Shown: positions 8,466 to 16,865 of the stretch, in pieces
How positions within the stretch are numbered: position 1 is the first letter of the stretch
Layout: each line of letters opens with the position of its first letter
Assembly (NCBI RefSeq): GCF_017254845.1
Contig: NZ_JAFKCU010000002.1
Span: 682,001 to 746,000 of the forward strand
Direction of reading: 5' to 3'
Source of the DNA: Algoriphagus pacificus
Lineage (GTDB): Bacteria > Bacteroidota > Bacteroidia > Cytophagales > Cyclobacteriaceae
DNA: 64,000 bases
Program-made: the position numbers and the translations under genes
The notes under the pieces: model-generated
Told to the model about the DNA's origin: nothing
What the model saw: the letters and a program-made list of their open reading frames with translations, nothing else
Database searches by the model: none

Positions 8466-8843
8466 TCAATCGTTGGGATAAGGGATGTATACGAAACTCG
8501 TAAAAGCCCCATCCATGACGAATAAGCAGCAAAATTCATCTGGATCTTTATAGGATTTTTTGAAGTCTTCCAGTGCTTCTTCACCTATCAGTTTTCGCTG
8601 GACAAATTCATCAACATAGGTGATGAAGTAATTCCAATCTAGGTCTTTTTCAGCCTTGCCTAAAAATATTTTACCTATAGGTTGCATCTCTTTTGAGATC
8701 GGAAAAATCGGATAATCTGAAAATTTTCTGGATCGGATTTGATAGGAAGCTTCTTTTAAAGTGTCAGATATTTTGACAAAATCCTGGGTGATCGTGCCCA
8801 AATATTTTCCACTCAATTCGGGATCATTGAAATCTGAAATCAT
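8466..8843 (-). CDS. Hypothetical protein coupled to rlmD
   Basis: A 125-residue soluble protein that I do not recognise. There is no signal peptide or membrane segment. It is predicted mixed alpha/beta, with an aromatic-rich centre (DLDWNYFITYVDEF) and a C-terminal FCCLFVMDGAF segment bearing two adjacent cysteines. Its ATG overlaps the stop codon of the rlmD gene in an ATGA arrangement, so translation is probably coupled and both proteins are made from one mRNA. A role near RNA modification or translation is only an inference from this overlap. It ends at the strong hairpin shared with thiL. Confidence 0.7.
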   Translation of the reverse strand: MISDFNDPELSGKYLGTITQDFVKISDTLKEASYQIRSRKFSDYPIFPISKEMQPIGKIFLGKAEKDLDWNYFITYVDEFVQRKLIGEEALEDFKKSYKDPDEFCCLFVMDGAFTSFVYIPYPND

Positions 8844-10246
8844 TTTTTGAGAGTTAAGAGTACGACATTTTCTACATGATATGTTTGTGGAAACATGTCC
8901 ACTGGCTGCACTTTTTGCACTTGATATTTTTCCCCTAAAAGTGCTAAATCTCTCGCCTGCGTCGCAGGATTACAAGAGACATATACCACTTTTGGAGCTG
9001 CTAAACGGAGTAGCATTTGGACTACTTTTTCATCCATTCCGGCTCGAGGTGGATCGGTAATTATGACGTCTGGAGCAGCATGATTTTGGATGAAATCTTC
9101 ATTCAAAATATCCTTCATATCACCCGCATAAAAGAGGGTATTTTCAATGCCATTTATTTGTGAATTTACCTTGGCATCTTCAATTGCTGCAGCGACATAT
9201 TCAACCCCAATTACCTGCTTCGCTTGCTTCGCTAAAAAGTTGGCAATCGTACCTGTTCCAGTGTACAAATCATAGACAATTTCATCCCCTTTCAGGTCTG
9301 CAAAATCACGTGCTACTTTGTACAATTCGTATGCTTGTTCAGAGTTAGTCTGATAAAAAGACTTAGGACCAATTTGGAATTTCAGGCCTTCCATTTCTTC
9401 TTCTATGTAAGGCAAACCTGAGGAGGTAATCAGTTCCAGATCGTGGAATGTCTCATTGCCTTTGGTGTTAATGACATAGAGCAGAGAAGTGATTTCAGGG
9501 AATCTGTTTTTCAAAAACTCCATTACTTCCTGAATCCTTTCCGGATCAGATTCACCAAACTGGACAATGACCATGGTTTGGTTAGTAGTGGTAGTTCTGA
9601 TAATCAGATTTCGGAGAAGACCTACCTGATTCCTGATATCATAAAAGGAGTAGTTCTTTTCCAGGGCAAAAGCTCTCAATTCATTTCTGACCTCATTGGA
9701 AATTCCTCCTTGCAGGTAACAATGATCGATATCAATGATTTTATCAAACATTTTAGGAATATGGAAACCTAAAGCATTTCGATCAAAGTCCTCTTCGGAC
9801 CTGATTTGCTCTAAAGTCAACCATTTCTTATTGCTGAAGGTAAAATCGAGCTTATTTCTATAGTATCGGGTCTTTTCAGATCCAAGGATTGGTAAAACCT
9901 CAGGAATTTCCACTTTGGCGATCCTTTGAAATTGATCTAATACTTGCTGACGCTTGTAGTTTTTCTGCAAGTCATAGTTGATATGTTGCCATTTACAACC
10001 ACCGCAGGTTCCAAAATGCGGGCAAAATGGCTCGATTCGATCTTTGGAGTATTGATGAAAATGGACAGGCTCTCCTTCCATAAAGGAGCTTTTTCCCTTA
10101 GTGATCCTTACATCTACCACATCACCTGGTGCTACACCGGTGACAAATACGACTTTTCCGTCATGATGTCCCACACATTTACCCTCTGAGGCGATCCGCT
10201 CAATGGTCAAATTTGTGACAACTTTGTTTTTCATTTTACGCGACAT
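8840..10246 (-). CDS. rlmD: 23S rRNA (uracil-C5)-methyltransferase, RlmD/TrmA family
   Basis: A SAM-dependent RNA m5U methyltransferase of 468 residues. An N-terminal TRAM domain (about 1-65) is followed by the iron-sulfur cysteines of the CPHFGTCGGCKWQH region. The C-terminal Rossmann methyltransferase domain holds YDLYTGTGTIANFLA, the TDPPRAGMD loop, and the catalytic nucleophile region VYVSCNPATQARDL. The family includes RlmD, RlmC and TrmA; RlmD-type is favoured by the Fe-S cluster and TRAM domain. The ATG at 10246 (MSRKMKNK) is preferred to an ATG at 10288, because a TAATTTTG -7 box lies between them; 10234 is another candidate. Confidence 0.92.
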   Translation of the reverse strand: MSRKMKNKVVTNLTIERIASEGKCVGHHDGKVVFVTGVAPGDVVDVRITKGKSSFMEGEPVHFHQYSKDRIEPFCPHFGTCGGCKWQHINYDLQKNYKRQQVLDQFQRIAKVEIPEVLPILGSEKTRYYRNKLDFTFSNKKWLTLEQIRSEEDFDRNALGFHIPKMFDKIIDIDHCYLQGGISNEVRNELRAFALEKNYSFYDIRNQVGLLRNLIIRTTTTNQTMVIVQFGESDPERIQEVMEFLKNRFPEITSLLYVINTKGNETFHDLELITSSGLPYIEEEMEGLKFQIGPKSFYQTNSEQAYELYKVARDFADLKGDEIVYDLYTGTGTIANFLAKQAKQVIGVEYVAAAIEDAKVNSQINGIENTLFYAGDMKDILNEDFIQNHAAPDVIITDPPRAGMDEKVVQMLLRLAAPKVVYVSCNPATQARDLALLGEKYQVQKVQPVDMFPQTYHVENVVLLTLKK

Positions 10247-10251
10247 GGGCG

Positions 10252-10259
10252 CAAAATTA
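10252..10259 (-). promoter_or_regulatory. -7 box of the rlmD promoter, close to its start codon
   Basis: The minus strand reads TAATTTTG, a full TAnnTTTG match, with TTTC exactly 20 bases upstream (10283-10280) as a possible -33 element. Only five bases separate the box from the ATG at 10246, so the mRNA would start at or beside that codon. Confidence 0.6.
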
Positions 10260-10331
10260 GGGAAATTCGAAGTGGCTAAGAAAATCATTATCTAAAAGGT
10301 GGCACTTACCTTCGTTTTTTTTTGTTTTAGC

Positions 10332-10339
10332 TATCTTTG
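10332..10339 (+). promoter_or_regulatory. -7 box of the SDR-helicase promoter
   Basis: TATCTTTG fits TAnnTTTG. It lies 15 bases before the ATG at 10355, giving a leader of about 10 bases. The candidate upstream element TTCG (10311-10314) is a weak match at 17 bases. Confidence 0.5.
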
Positions 10340-10354
10340 GAACATTGTATACCC

Positions 10355-11167
10355 ATGGAACTTAAGAACAAAGTCGTAGTCATCACAGGAGCCACTTCAG
10401 GAATTGGGGCTGCGTGCGCTTATGCGTTTGGTAGGGAAGGAGCAAAGCTTGCAATAACAGGTAGGAATGCTGAGAAACTGGAAGTTGAGCGCAAAATTCT
10501 AGATGAGGCAGGTTTTGATGTATTGGCTATTTTGGCAGATGCTGGAAGTGAATCAGATAATCAAAAAATGGCTGAGGAGGTGCTTTCAAAATATGGAAAG
10601 ATTGATGTCCTGATCAATAACGCCGGGATTTCTATGCGGGCATTATTTCAAGACTTGGATTTGGAAGTTTTTAGAAAGGTGATGGACACCAATTTCTGGG
10701 GAACAGTCTATGCGACCAAGTTTTGCCTTCCTTCCATTATGGCAAATAAAGGCTCAATCATAGGGATTTCTTCCATAAATGGCTACAGAGGAACACCAGC
10801 CAGAACCGCCTATACGGCTAGCAAATATGCCATGAATGGATTTTTTGAATCTCTGAGAACAGAAGTAATGCATCGGGGCGTACACGTATTGGTGGCTTCT
10901 CCAGGATTTACGGCATCAAACATTCGAAGCAATGCACTTACCGCAAATGGCACCACTCAAGGTGAATCTCCAAGGAATGAGGCCAATATGATGTCTCCGG
11001 AAGACGTCGCTCAGGCGATTTTGAAGGCGACAAAGAAAAGAAAAAGAGACTTGGTACTGACTACTCAAGGGAAACTGGCAGTATTTTTAAACAAATGGAT
11101 TCCCGGCATAATGGATGGAATGGTCTATCGGGAAATGGCCAAAGAACCAGATTCCCCTTTCAATTAA
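10355..11167 (+). CDS. Short-chain dehydrogenase/reductase
   Basis: A classical SDR of 270 residues using NAD(P)(H) to oxidise or reduce an unidentified carbonyl/alcohol substrate. The cofactor motif TGATSGIG is at 11-18, NNAG at 88-91, the catalytic serine at about 139, and YxxxK at Y153-K157 (YTASK). R37 in TGRN after the second beta strand suggests NADP(H). The C-terminus (KWIPGIMDGMVYREMAKE) resembles membrane-associated DHRS7-like SDRs. The ATG at 10355 sits just downstream of the -7 box; a TTG 18 bases earlier would fall within it. The stop codon is directly followed by the helicase ATG with no gap, suggesting translational coupling. Confidence 0.9.
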   Translation: MELKNKVVVITGATSGIGAACAYAFGREGAKLAITGRNAEKLEVERKILDEAGFDVLAILADAGSESDNQKMAEEVLSKYGKIDVLINNAGISMRALFQDLDLEVFRKVMDTNFWGTVYATKFCLPSIMANKGSIIGISSINGYRGTPARTAYTASKYAMNGFFESLRTEVMHRGVHVLVASPGFTASNIRSNALTANGTTQGESPRNEANMMSPEDVAQAILKATKKRKRDLVLTTQGKLAVFLNKWIPGIMDGMVYREMAKEPDSPFN

Positions 11168-14100
11168 ATGGCGGAATCGATCTTTCAAACGTATCTGAAT
11201 AGATTGACAGACTTGTCTTCGAAAAACAAGTCATTGTATATTCCAAAAATTGAAGGAAGCGGATTCATTGACCTTCAGGAATTAGATTTTTTAAATGGAG
11301 AAAATTCGTTTGGGATCCTAAGGAAGCTGATCCAAAAAAAGAAGCGCATTCCTCTTCTTCCAGAATCAGACTCAAGGCAATCCAAAACCAACCTACTTTC
11401 CAAATCTATCTCCAGATTAAGTTTCAAAGATCAGCTAACACAGGAAGAGACAGGTGATCGGGCACTTTATGTTTCTTGGCTATTTGCAGAAGGGAAACTA
11501 CTAAATGGGCAATTGGTGAGGGCTCCTCTATTGATGTTTCCTGTCTCAATAGAGAAAGAAAAAGGAATTTGGCAACTGATTCCGGATGGTAACTTGCAAT
11601 GGAATCCTGCTTTTTTGTTGGCATATCAGCATGCATATAAGTTAAATTTTAACTCGGAAATAGAAGATATTCTTGAGAGTCTATCTTCAGATCCTGTAAC
11701 CTTTAGGACGGAATTAGCTAAAATCATTCAAGAGAATTTTTCGATTCAGCTGAGTTCCAATCTTTTCGAAGATAAAATTGTAAGTTTCCCTAATTCTCAG
11801 AAGAGTTTGGATATCAATCGTTTTGAGGATGGGAAAGTAAGCGTAAAGCCTTATGGTCTACTTGGGCTTTATGCTCAAAAAGGAAGTTTCTTATTTAGTG
11901 AATACGAATCCCTTCAATCGCGATTTGGAGAAATAAATTTAGAGGAACTGTTTCAAGATCATTTTGCTCAAGTCAAATCAAAAACAAAGCCTACAGAGGA
12001 AAAGATGTTTCCGGTTTTTCCTTTGGATGCTTCGCAGGAACAGGTACTTCTTGATGTAAGACAAGGAAAAAGCTTGGTGGTAGAAGGTCCTCCTGGAACT
12101 GGTAAATCTCAATTGATTTCAAATCTTGTCTCTGATTATATAGCCAGAGGAAAGAAAGTTCTGGTTGTTTCTCAGAAAAGAGCGGCTTTGGATGTGGTTT
12201 TTGAACGGATGGAAAAAGCGGGTTTTGGAGTGTTTTTAGGATTGGTTCACGATTATAAAGCGGATCAGAAGAACCTGTTTGCAAAGATTAAATCCCAGAT
12301 AGATTCCATTGAAAAGTATCAGGAGCTTAATCGAGGAATAGATTCCATTTTCCTTGAAAGAGAAATCTCGACTCAATCTAAAACAATCCGAAAGCTTTCT
12401 GACAAGTTTGAAGAGTTTCGAGATTCATTGATTGATACGACAGCAGCTGGGATTCCAATAAAGGCAATGTATCTACAGGCACAAAATACAAAAGGTAAAA
12501 CGCTTGACTCACCTTTCCTTACTCAACTAAACTGGGAGGATTCACTGTCATTTAAAAATGAGTTCCAGCTTTTCAAATCTTACAAAACAAAGTTTCAAGG
12601 CACATTCTGGGAGAATCGAGTTTCTTTTTCTCACTTTCAACCGATCAATTTTCAACAGCTTTTGCAGGTATTGGAAGAAATTGAATCGCATGATCTCCAA
12701 GCAAATCCTAGCATTTGGAACAGTAATTTTTTGAATAAAGAAAAGAGGAACTTGATAGCTCAAGGTCCATTTAGCAAATCAATTGAACAGGTTTTAAATG
12801 AATTCAAGACTCTTAAAAACCCCGAATTTGGGCTTGAAATCGCCTTTTCTTCAGAGAAGAATGAGTTTTTGAATAAGGTTCAAGATTCGTTGAGTAGAGC
12901 AGTTCAAAAGCTAAATTCCCTGGATTTCGATATTCCAGAGGAGCTTGATGCTTTGAAAGCCGAGCAAATTGAACTTGCTGAAGCACTCGATTCTTGGTTT
13001 AAGAGCATGTTGCTTCCATGGAAGAAAAAGCATTATAACGCATTCTCAAATTGGATAGAATCAAGTGGGAAAAAGTTTGGAAGGAAGGATATCAATCAGG
13101 CTTTTATTGAACTATCTAAGCTTTCTGAAATTGAACTTGAACTTGAGGAGCTCAAGGATTTTTCAAATCTTGATAAGTCATTAACCCAAATAGGAAATAC
13201 CAAAGCAGTGGTTGATGAAGTTTTAGAATGGCTTTCCAATGAAAATATATTAAAAGTTATTTCAAGAATAATTGGGCCCGAGATCCTTGGCAAAAGCCCA
13301 GAAAATTTTCAGAAGCATGTTTCACTTTTATCAGAGGAGTTCAGAAAATTTGAATCTGATCTCGTCAGATGGAAAAACTACCTCACCTCATCCCAAATTG
13401 AGCGCTTACTTTTTAAAGAGTTTGAAGTCGATAAATCAAATCTGAATCAGGATTTTATTGATCTGCAAGCTTATGATCGATTTATGGATGAATGGGATTC
13501 CACGAAAAAACGACTTGCAACCGTTTTGGAAGAGCAGTTTGCGGAATACTCGACCTCAGAGCAACTTCAGCTTTTCGAGGATTCTTGGTACTTAAGTTGG
13601 ATTTCTGAATTAGAAAAGACCCAACCACTTCTAGCAGAAGCAGGAAGCCTAAAATTGGCTCAAGAAATGGAGGAGATGAAGACAGCAATTCTGGAAAAGC
13701 GCAAGAGGTCTCAGGATTTTGCATTGTTGAGGTTACGCGAACAAATGAGCTCGAATCTGGAGGAAAATAGACTTGGAAATCGTACAACCTACAGAGAGCT
13801 TTCGCATCAGGTGAATAAAAAGAAGCAACGTTGGCCTATTCGTAAGCTGATTCAGGAATTTGAGGATGAGATTTTTCGCTTGTTACCTTGTTGGCTTGCG
13901 AGTCCTGAGACAGTTTCAGCTCTTTTTCCGGCTTCTCAGAATTTTGACTTGGTGATTTTTGATGAAGCCTCACAGTGCCAAGTAGAAAGAGGGCTTCCGG
14001 CAATGCTTCGAGGTAAGCAGGTGGTTGTCGCAGGTGATTCGAAACAATTGAGGCCTTCTGATTTTTACCAGGTTACTTGGGAGTCGGAAGAAGAGGGAGT

Positions 14101-15046
14101 TGAATTTGAATCAGAATCCTTATTGGAGCTTGCGGGATATTATTTTGAAAGGCGACGGTTGACTGGGCATTATCGTTCTGCTGATCCTGCTTTGATTCAT
14201 TTTTCTAATTCCCATTTTTACGAAAATCTATTGGAGATTTTACCTGATTATAAGACAGTAGAAGCTGGAGAGCCGGCTTTTTCTTGTATGAAAGTTGAAG
14301 GAATTTGGGAAAATCAAACCAATCGAATAGAAGCGGTAGAAGTTATTGAAATGGTGAAAAAGATTGGTTTTGATGCTTCTGAAGACACCATTGGAATCGT
14401 TACCGGTAACTATTTCCAAATGGAATTGATCCGGGATTTGCTTTGGAAGGCTGGTTTAAATTCTGACAGGATCAAAGTTAGAAATATTGAAAACGTGCAG
14501 GGTGACGAGTTTGATCAAGTGATATTGTCTTTGGGCTACGCCCCGAATAGGGAAGGGAAGTTGGTGACCAATTTTGGATTGTTGGGTAAATCAGGAGCTG
14601 AAAATCGCCTGAATGTGGCCATTACTCGGGCCAGGAAAAAGATGCATGTGATCAGCAGCATTCTACCTGAGGATTTTCGTCCTTCTCAAGTGAATAATCC
14701 CGGATTAGCTTTGCTAAAAGAGTTTTTGACCTTTGTTCAAAATCAATTAAAAGAGCCACTTATTGTTTCTCCTGAGGTTAATTTGAAGCATTTTGAAATA
14801 GATTGGAGTTTAAAGAATAGGTTATTAGCAATGGATTCCAGGTATTCTAAAAAGATTCCTTCAGCTGTAATGGATCTGATTTTTATAGATTCTAGTGGTA
14901 AGAAGACAGCTATTTTAACCGATGATCAGCGATTTTTTAATGCGCCTACTGCCAAAGCTGCAATTGCTTATCATCCGATTTTGCTTGAACAGAAGGGCTG
15001 GAATTGGAAGTGGGAGTGGAGCCGTACCGCTTTGTTTAAAAGCTAG
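11168..15046 (+). CDS. Large SF1 helicase, DUF4011/COG1112 type, with degenerate nuclease-like C-terminus
   Basis: A 1292-residue superfamily 1 (UPF1-like) DNA or RNA helicase. The N-terminal ~250 residues resemble the DUF4011 region (YVSWLFAEGKLLNGQLVRAP). Walker A GPPGTGKS is at 307-314, Walker B DEAS at 932-935 (LVIFDEASQC), and motif III-like GDSKQLRPSDF follows. NVQGDEFDQVILSLG and VAITRARKKMHV (around residue 1150) are motifs V and VI. About 550 residues of largely helical, charged insertion separate the Walker motifs. Residues 1232-1292 (ending QKGWNWKWEWS) resemble the Vsr-fold restriction-like domain seen at the C-terminus of such helicases, but the acidic-basic catalytic signature is eroded. 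The gene abuts the SDR stop and precedes hipBA. Confidence 0.85.
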   Translation: MAESIFQTYLNRLTDLSSKNKSLYIPKIEGSGFIDLQELDFLNGENSFGILRKLIQKKKRIPLLPESDSRQSKTNLLSKSISRLSFKDQLTQEETGDRALYVSWLFAEGKLLNGQLVRAPLLMFPVSIEKEKGIWQLIPDGNLQWNPAFLLAYQHAYKLNFNSEIEDILESLSSDPVTFRTELAKIIQENFSIQLSSNLFEDKIVSFPNSQKSLDINRFEDGKVSVKPYGLLGLYAQKGSFLFSEYESLQSRFGEINLEELFQDHFAQVKSKTKPTEEKMFPVFPLDASQEQVLLDVRQGKSLVVEGPPGTGKSQLISNLVSDYIARGKKVLVVSQKRAALDVVFERMEKAGFGVFLGLVHDYKADQKNLFAKIKSQIDSIEKYQELNRGIDSIFLEREISTQSKTIRKLSDKFEEFRDSLIDTTAAGIPIKAMYLQAQNTKGKTLDSPFLTQLNWEDSLSFKNEFQLFKSYKTKFQGTFWENRVSFSHFQPINFQQLLQVLEEIESHDLQANPSIWNSNFLNKEKRNLIAQGPFSKSIEQVLNEFKTLKNPEFGLEIAFSSEKNEFLNKVQDSLSRAVQKLNSLDFDIPEELDALKAEQIELAEALDSWFKSMLLPWKKKHYNAFSNWIESSGKKFGRKDINQAFIELSKLSEIELELEELKDFSNLDKSLTQIGNTKAVVDEVLEWLSNENILKVISRIIGPEILGKSPENFQKHVSLLSEEFRKFESDLVRWKNYLTSSQIERLLFKEFEVDKSNLNQDFIDLQAYDRFMDEWDSTKKRLATVLEEQFAEYSTSEQLQLFEDSWYLSWISELEKTQPLLAEAGSLKLAQEMEEMKTAILEKRKRSQDFALLRLREQMSSNLEENRLGNRTTYRELSHQVNKKKQRWPIRKLIQEFEDEIFRLLPCWLASPETVSALFPASQNFDLVIFDEASQCQVERGLPAMLRGKQVVVAGDSKQLRPSDFYQVTWESEEEGVEFESESLLELAGYYFERRRLTGHYRSADPALIHFSNSHFYENLLEILPDYKTVEAGEPAFSCMKVEGIWENQTNRIEAVEVIEMVKKIGFDASEDTIGIVTGNYFQMELIRDLLWKAGLNSDRIKVRNIENVQGDEFDQVILSLGYAPNREGKLVTNFGLLGKSGAENRLNVAITRARKKMHVISSILPEDFRPSQVNNPGLALLKEFLTFVQNQLKEPLIVSPEVNLKHFEIDWSLKNRLLAMDSRYSKKIPSAVMDLIFIDSSGKKTAILTDDQRFFNAPTAKAAIAYHPILLEQKGWNWKWEWSRTALFKS

Positions 15047-15090
15047 GGAAATAATTTCTTTATCCTGTTTATTTAATTTATCTATTTATT

Positions 15091-15220
15091 GAATGATTTA
15101 TCATTCGGTAATTCAATTTTATTTATTTAATGAATGATTTTTAATTCATAATTTATTTTTAAAATTGTATGAAAAATCATGCATAATTCTTATTTTTGTA
15201 TGTAACGAATGATATTTCAT
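15091..15220. promoter_or_regulatory. Array of ATGA-N4-TCAT sites, putative HipB operators
   Basis: Three exact ATGA-N4-TCAT palindromes lie at 15093-15104 (extended to GAATGA-N4-TCATTC), 15169-15180 and 15209-15220. A degenerate copy, ATGA-N4-TAAT, is at 15134-15145. Centres are 41, 35 and 40 bases apart. The last two flank the -7 box of hipB. Placement before a HipB-like repressor suggests autoregulation. Confidence 0.65.
15191..15198 (+). promoter_or_regulatory. -7 box of the hipBA promoter
   Basis: TATTTTTG matches TAnnTTTG exactly and lies 24 bases before the hipB ATG. TTG at 15165-15167 is a possible -33 element at a slightly long spacing of 23. The box sits between the third and fourth ATGA-N4-TCAT sites, so bound repressor would block polymerase. 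Confidence 0.65.
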
Positions 15221-15222
15221 AA

Positions 15223-15558
15223 ATGGATTACCATAATTTAAGTGATGCAGCAATTCTCCGTCAGATCGGTACATTTGTAAAACACCACAGGATCAATCAG
15301 CAGAAGTCTCAAGACCAATTGTCTTCTGATGCAGGAATCAGTAGATCCACTTTGAGTTTATTGGAGCGGGGAGAGAAAGTCAATTTGATCACTTTGATTC
15401 AGGTGCTGCGGGTTTTAGATCAATTGGATTGGCTTGCAGAATTTGAACTGTCTCAAACGATAAGCCCGATAGAATACATCAAACTTCAAAAGAAGCATGA
15501 GCGTCAGCGTGTCCGCAATTCTGATAGAGCCGCAGAAAATCCTCCTTCAGAATGGTAG
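15223..15558 (+). CDS. hipB: HipB-like XRE antitoxin
   Basis: A 111-residue antitoxin-type repressor. The XRE helix-turn-helix spans about residues 13-70: KSQDQLSSDAGISRSTLSLLERG is the helix 2-3 recognition region (residues 27-49). A basic, probably disordered C-terminal tail (QKKHERQRVRNSDRAAENP) may contact HipA. In the HipBA family the antitoxin sequesters the kinase and, with it, represses the operon. The gene overlaps hipA by seven bases, which is standard for toxin-antitoxin pairs. Three exact palindromic sites and a -7 box lie directly upstream. Confidence 0.88.
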   Translation: MDYHNLSDAAILRQIGTFVKHHRINQQKSQDQLSSDAGISRSTLSLLERGEKVNLITLIQVLRVLDQLDWLAEFELSQTISPIEYIKLQKKHERQRVRNSDRAAENPPSEW

Positions 15559-16853
15559 TAGCAGCAGAAATTTGGCTTTGGGATAAGTTGGCAGGAGCGG
15601 TTCTCTGGGACGAGAGCCAGCAGCTGGCAAGCTTTGAGTTTAGTCCTGGATTTTTACGATTGGGTTTGGATATTTCACCGATCAAAATGCCTTTGGCGCA
15701 AGGAAGAACTGTGTTTCAATTTCCAGAACTGCGAAAATCCAGAGGAGATGTCTTTGATACATTCAAGGGTCTTCCGGGTCTTTTGGCGGACATGCTTCCG
15801 GATAAATATGGAAATCAACTGATCAATACCTGGCTTGTTCAGAATGGTAGGCCGGCCGATAGCCTTAATCCCGTGGAGCAACTTTGCTTTATTGGAAAAA
15901 GAGGGGTTGGGGCGCTGGAGATAAAGCCTTCTTTACGAAATGAGGCAGCAAAATCAAGTAATTTGGAAATAGATAGCTTGGTGAATATTGCGGGTAAAAT
16001 CCTTAATTCCCGAGAGGATTTTCAATCTGACTTAAGTAGTCAAGAGCAAGAGGCCTTAACTGATATTCTGAAAATCGGGACTTCAGCAGGTGGGGCCAGA
16101 GCCAAAGCTGTTATTGCTTATAACCCTAAGACAGGAGCCGTAAAAAGTGGTCAAGTGAAAGCTCCAGCTGGATTCTCTTATTGGATCATCAAGTTTGATG
16201 GAGTGCACGATTCTCAGTTTGGAGCGAGTGAGGGCTATGGCCGAGTGGAAATGGCGTATTATCTAATGGCTTTGGAAGCGGGAATTGAAATGACTGAGTG
16301 TCGGTTGCTGGAAGAAAATGGACGAGCGCATTTTATGACCAAGCGATTTGACAGAACTGACAAAGGAGAGAAGATACACATGCAAAGTCTCTGTGGGATC
16401 AGGCATTTTGATTTCAACCGGGTAGGGGAATACAGCTATGAGCAGGTATTTGAAACCATGAGAATGTTGCGGCTCACCTATCCTGAAGCCGAGCAACTGT
16501 TTATCCGAATGGTCTTTAATGTGCTTGCCAGAAATTGTGATGATCATACCAAGAACTTTGCTTTTTTGATGGATCAGAATGGGAAATGGAGACTCTCTCC
16601 AGCTTATGATATTTGCTTTGCCTATAGGCCAGGAAGTATTTGGGTGAGCTCACAATCACTCACTGTAAACGGAAAACGAGAAGATATTCGAGACTCAGAC
16701 TTTTTGGAAATAGCCCAAAAGATGAATATTAAAAAACCACAGGAAAAGATCGAAAAAGTAAAGTTGGCAGTAAGTAAATGGGATCAGTTTGGAAAGGAAG
16801 TTGGAGTAGATTCAAGCCTTCATAAAGCGATCAAAAACTCCCTTTTGGTTTAA
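15552..16853 (+). CDS. hipA: HipA family serine/threonine kinase toxin
   Basis: A 433-residue HipA kinase. Known HipA toxins phosphorylate glutamyl-tRNA synthetase, halting translation and inducing dormancy. An N-terminal couple_hipA-like domain covers about 1-100. The loop TSAGGARAK at 177-185 corresponds to the region holding the autophosphorylated serine (Ser150 in E. coli HipA), here S178. Catalytic residues lie in RNCDDHTKNF (N328, D330, D331), followed by the metal-binding SPAYDI segment. All core motifs are intact, so the toxin is probably active. The start overlaps the hipB stop by seven bases. Its stop codon lies inside a hairpin terminator. The chromosomal target here is not known. 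Confidence 0.9.
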   Translation: MVVAAEIWLWDKLAGAVLWDESQQLASFEFSPGFLRLGLDISPIKMPLAQGRTVFQFPELRKSRGDVFDTFKGLPGLLADMLPDKYGNQLINTWLVQNGRPADSLNPVEQLCFIGKRGVGALEIKPSLRNEAAKSSNLEIDSLVNIAGKILNSREDFQSDLSSQEQEALTDILKIGTSAGGARAKAVIAYNPKTGAVKSGQVKAPAGFSYWIIKFDGVHDSQFGASEGYGRVEMAYYLMALEAGIEMTECRLLEENGRAHFMTKRFDRTDKGEKIHMQSLCGIRHFDFNRVGEYSYEQVFETMRMLRLTYPEAEQLFIRMVFNVLARNCDDHTKNFAFLMDQNGKWRLSPAYDICFAYRPGSIWVSSQSLTVNGKREDIRDSDFLEIAQKMNIKKPQEKIEKVKLAVSKWDQFGKEVGVDSSLHKAIKNSLLV

Positions 16854-16861
16854 AAGGGAGT
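16837..16861. terminator. Terminator hairpin overlapping the hipA stop codon
   Basis: ACTCCCTTTT (16837-16846) pairs perfectly with AAAAGGGAGT (16852-16861) across a 5-base loop. The hipA TAA (16851-16853) lies within it, and the convergent gene ends 5 bases beyond, so it can serve both strands. The following T-tract is short. Confidence 0.6.
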
Positions 16862-16865
16862 GATT

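Noticed and set aside
10247-10288. An earlier rlmD start at ATG 10288
   Set aside because: The extra residues are unconserved and the strand's TAATTTTG box lies within them.
15047-15222. The palindromic AT-rich stretch before hipB as a mobile-element end or attachment site
   Set aside because: No transposase or integrase, no target duplication; the palindromes are better explained as operator sites for the adjacent repressor.
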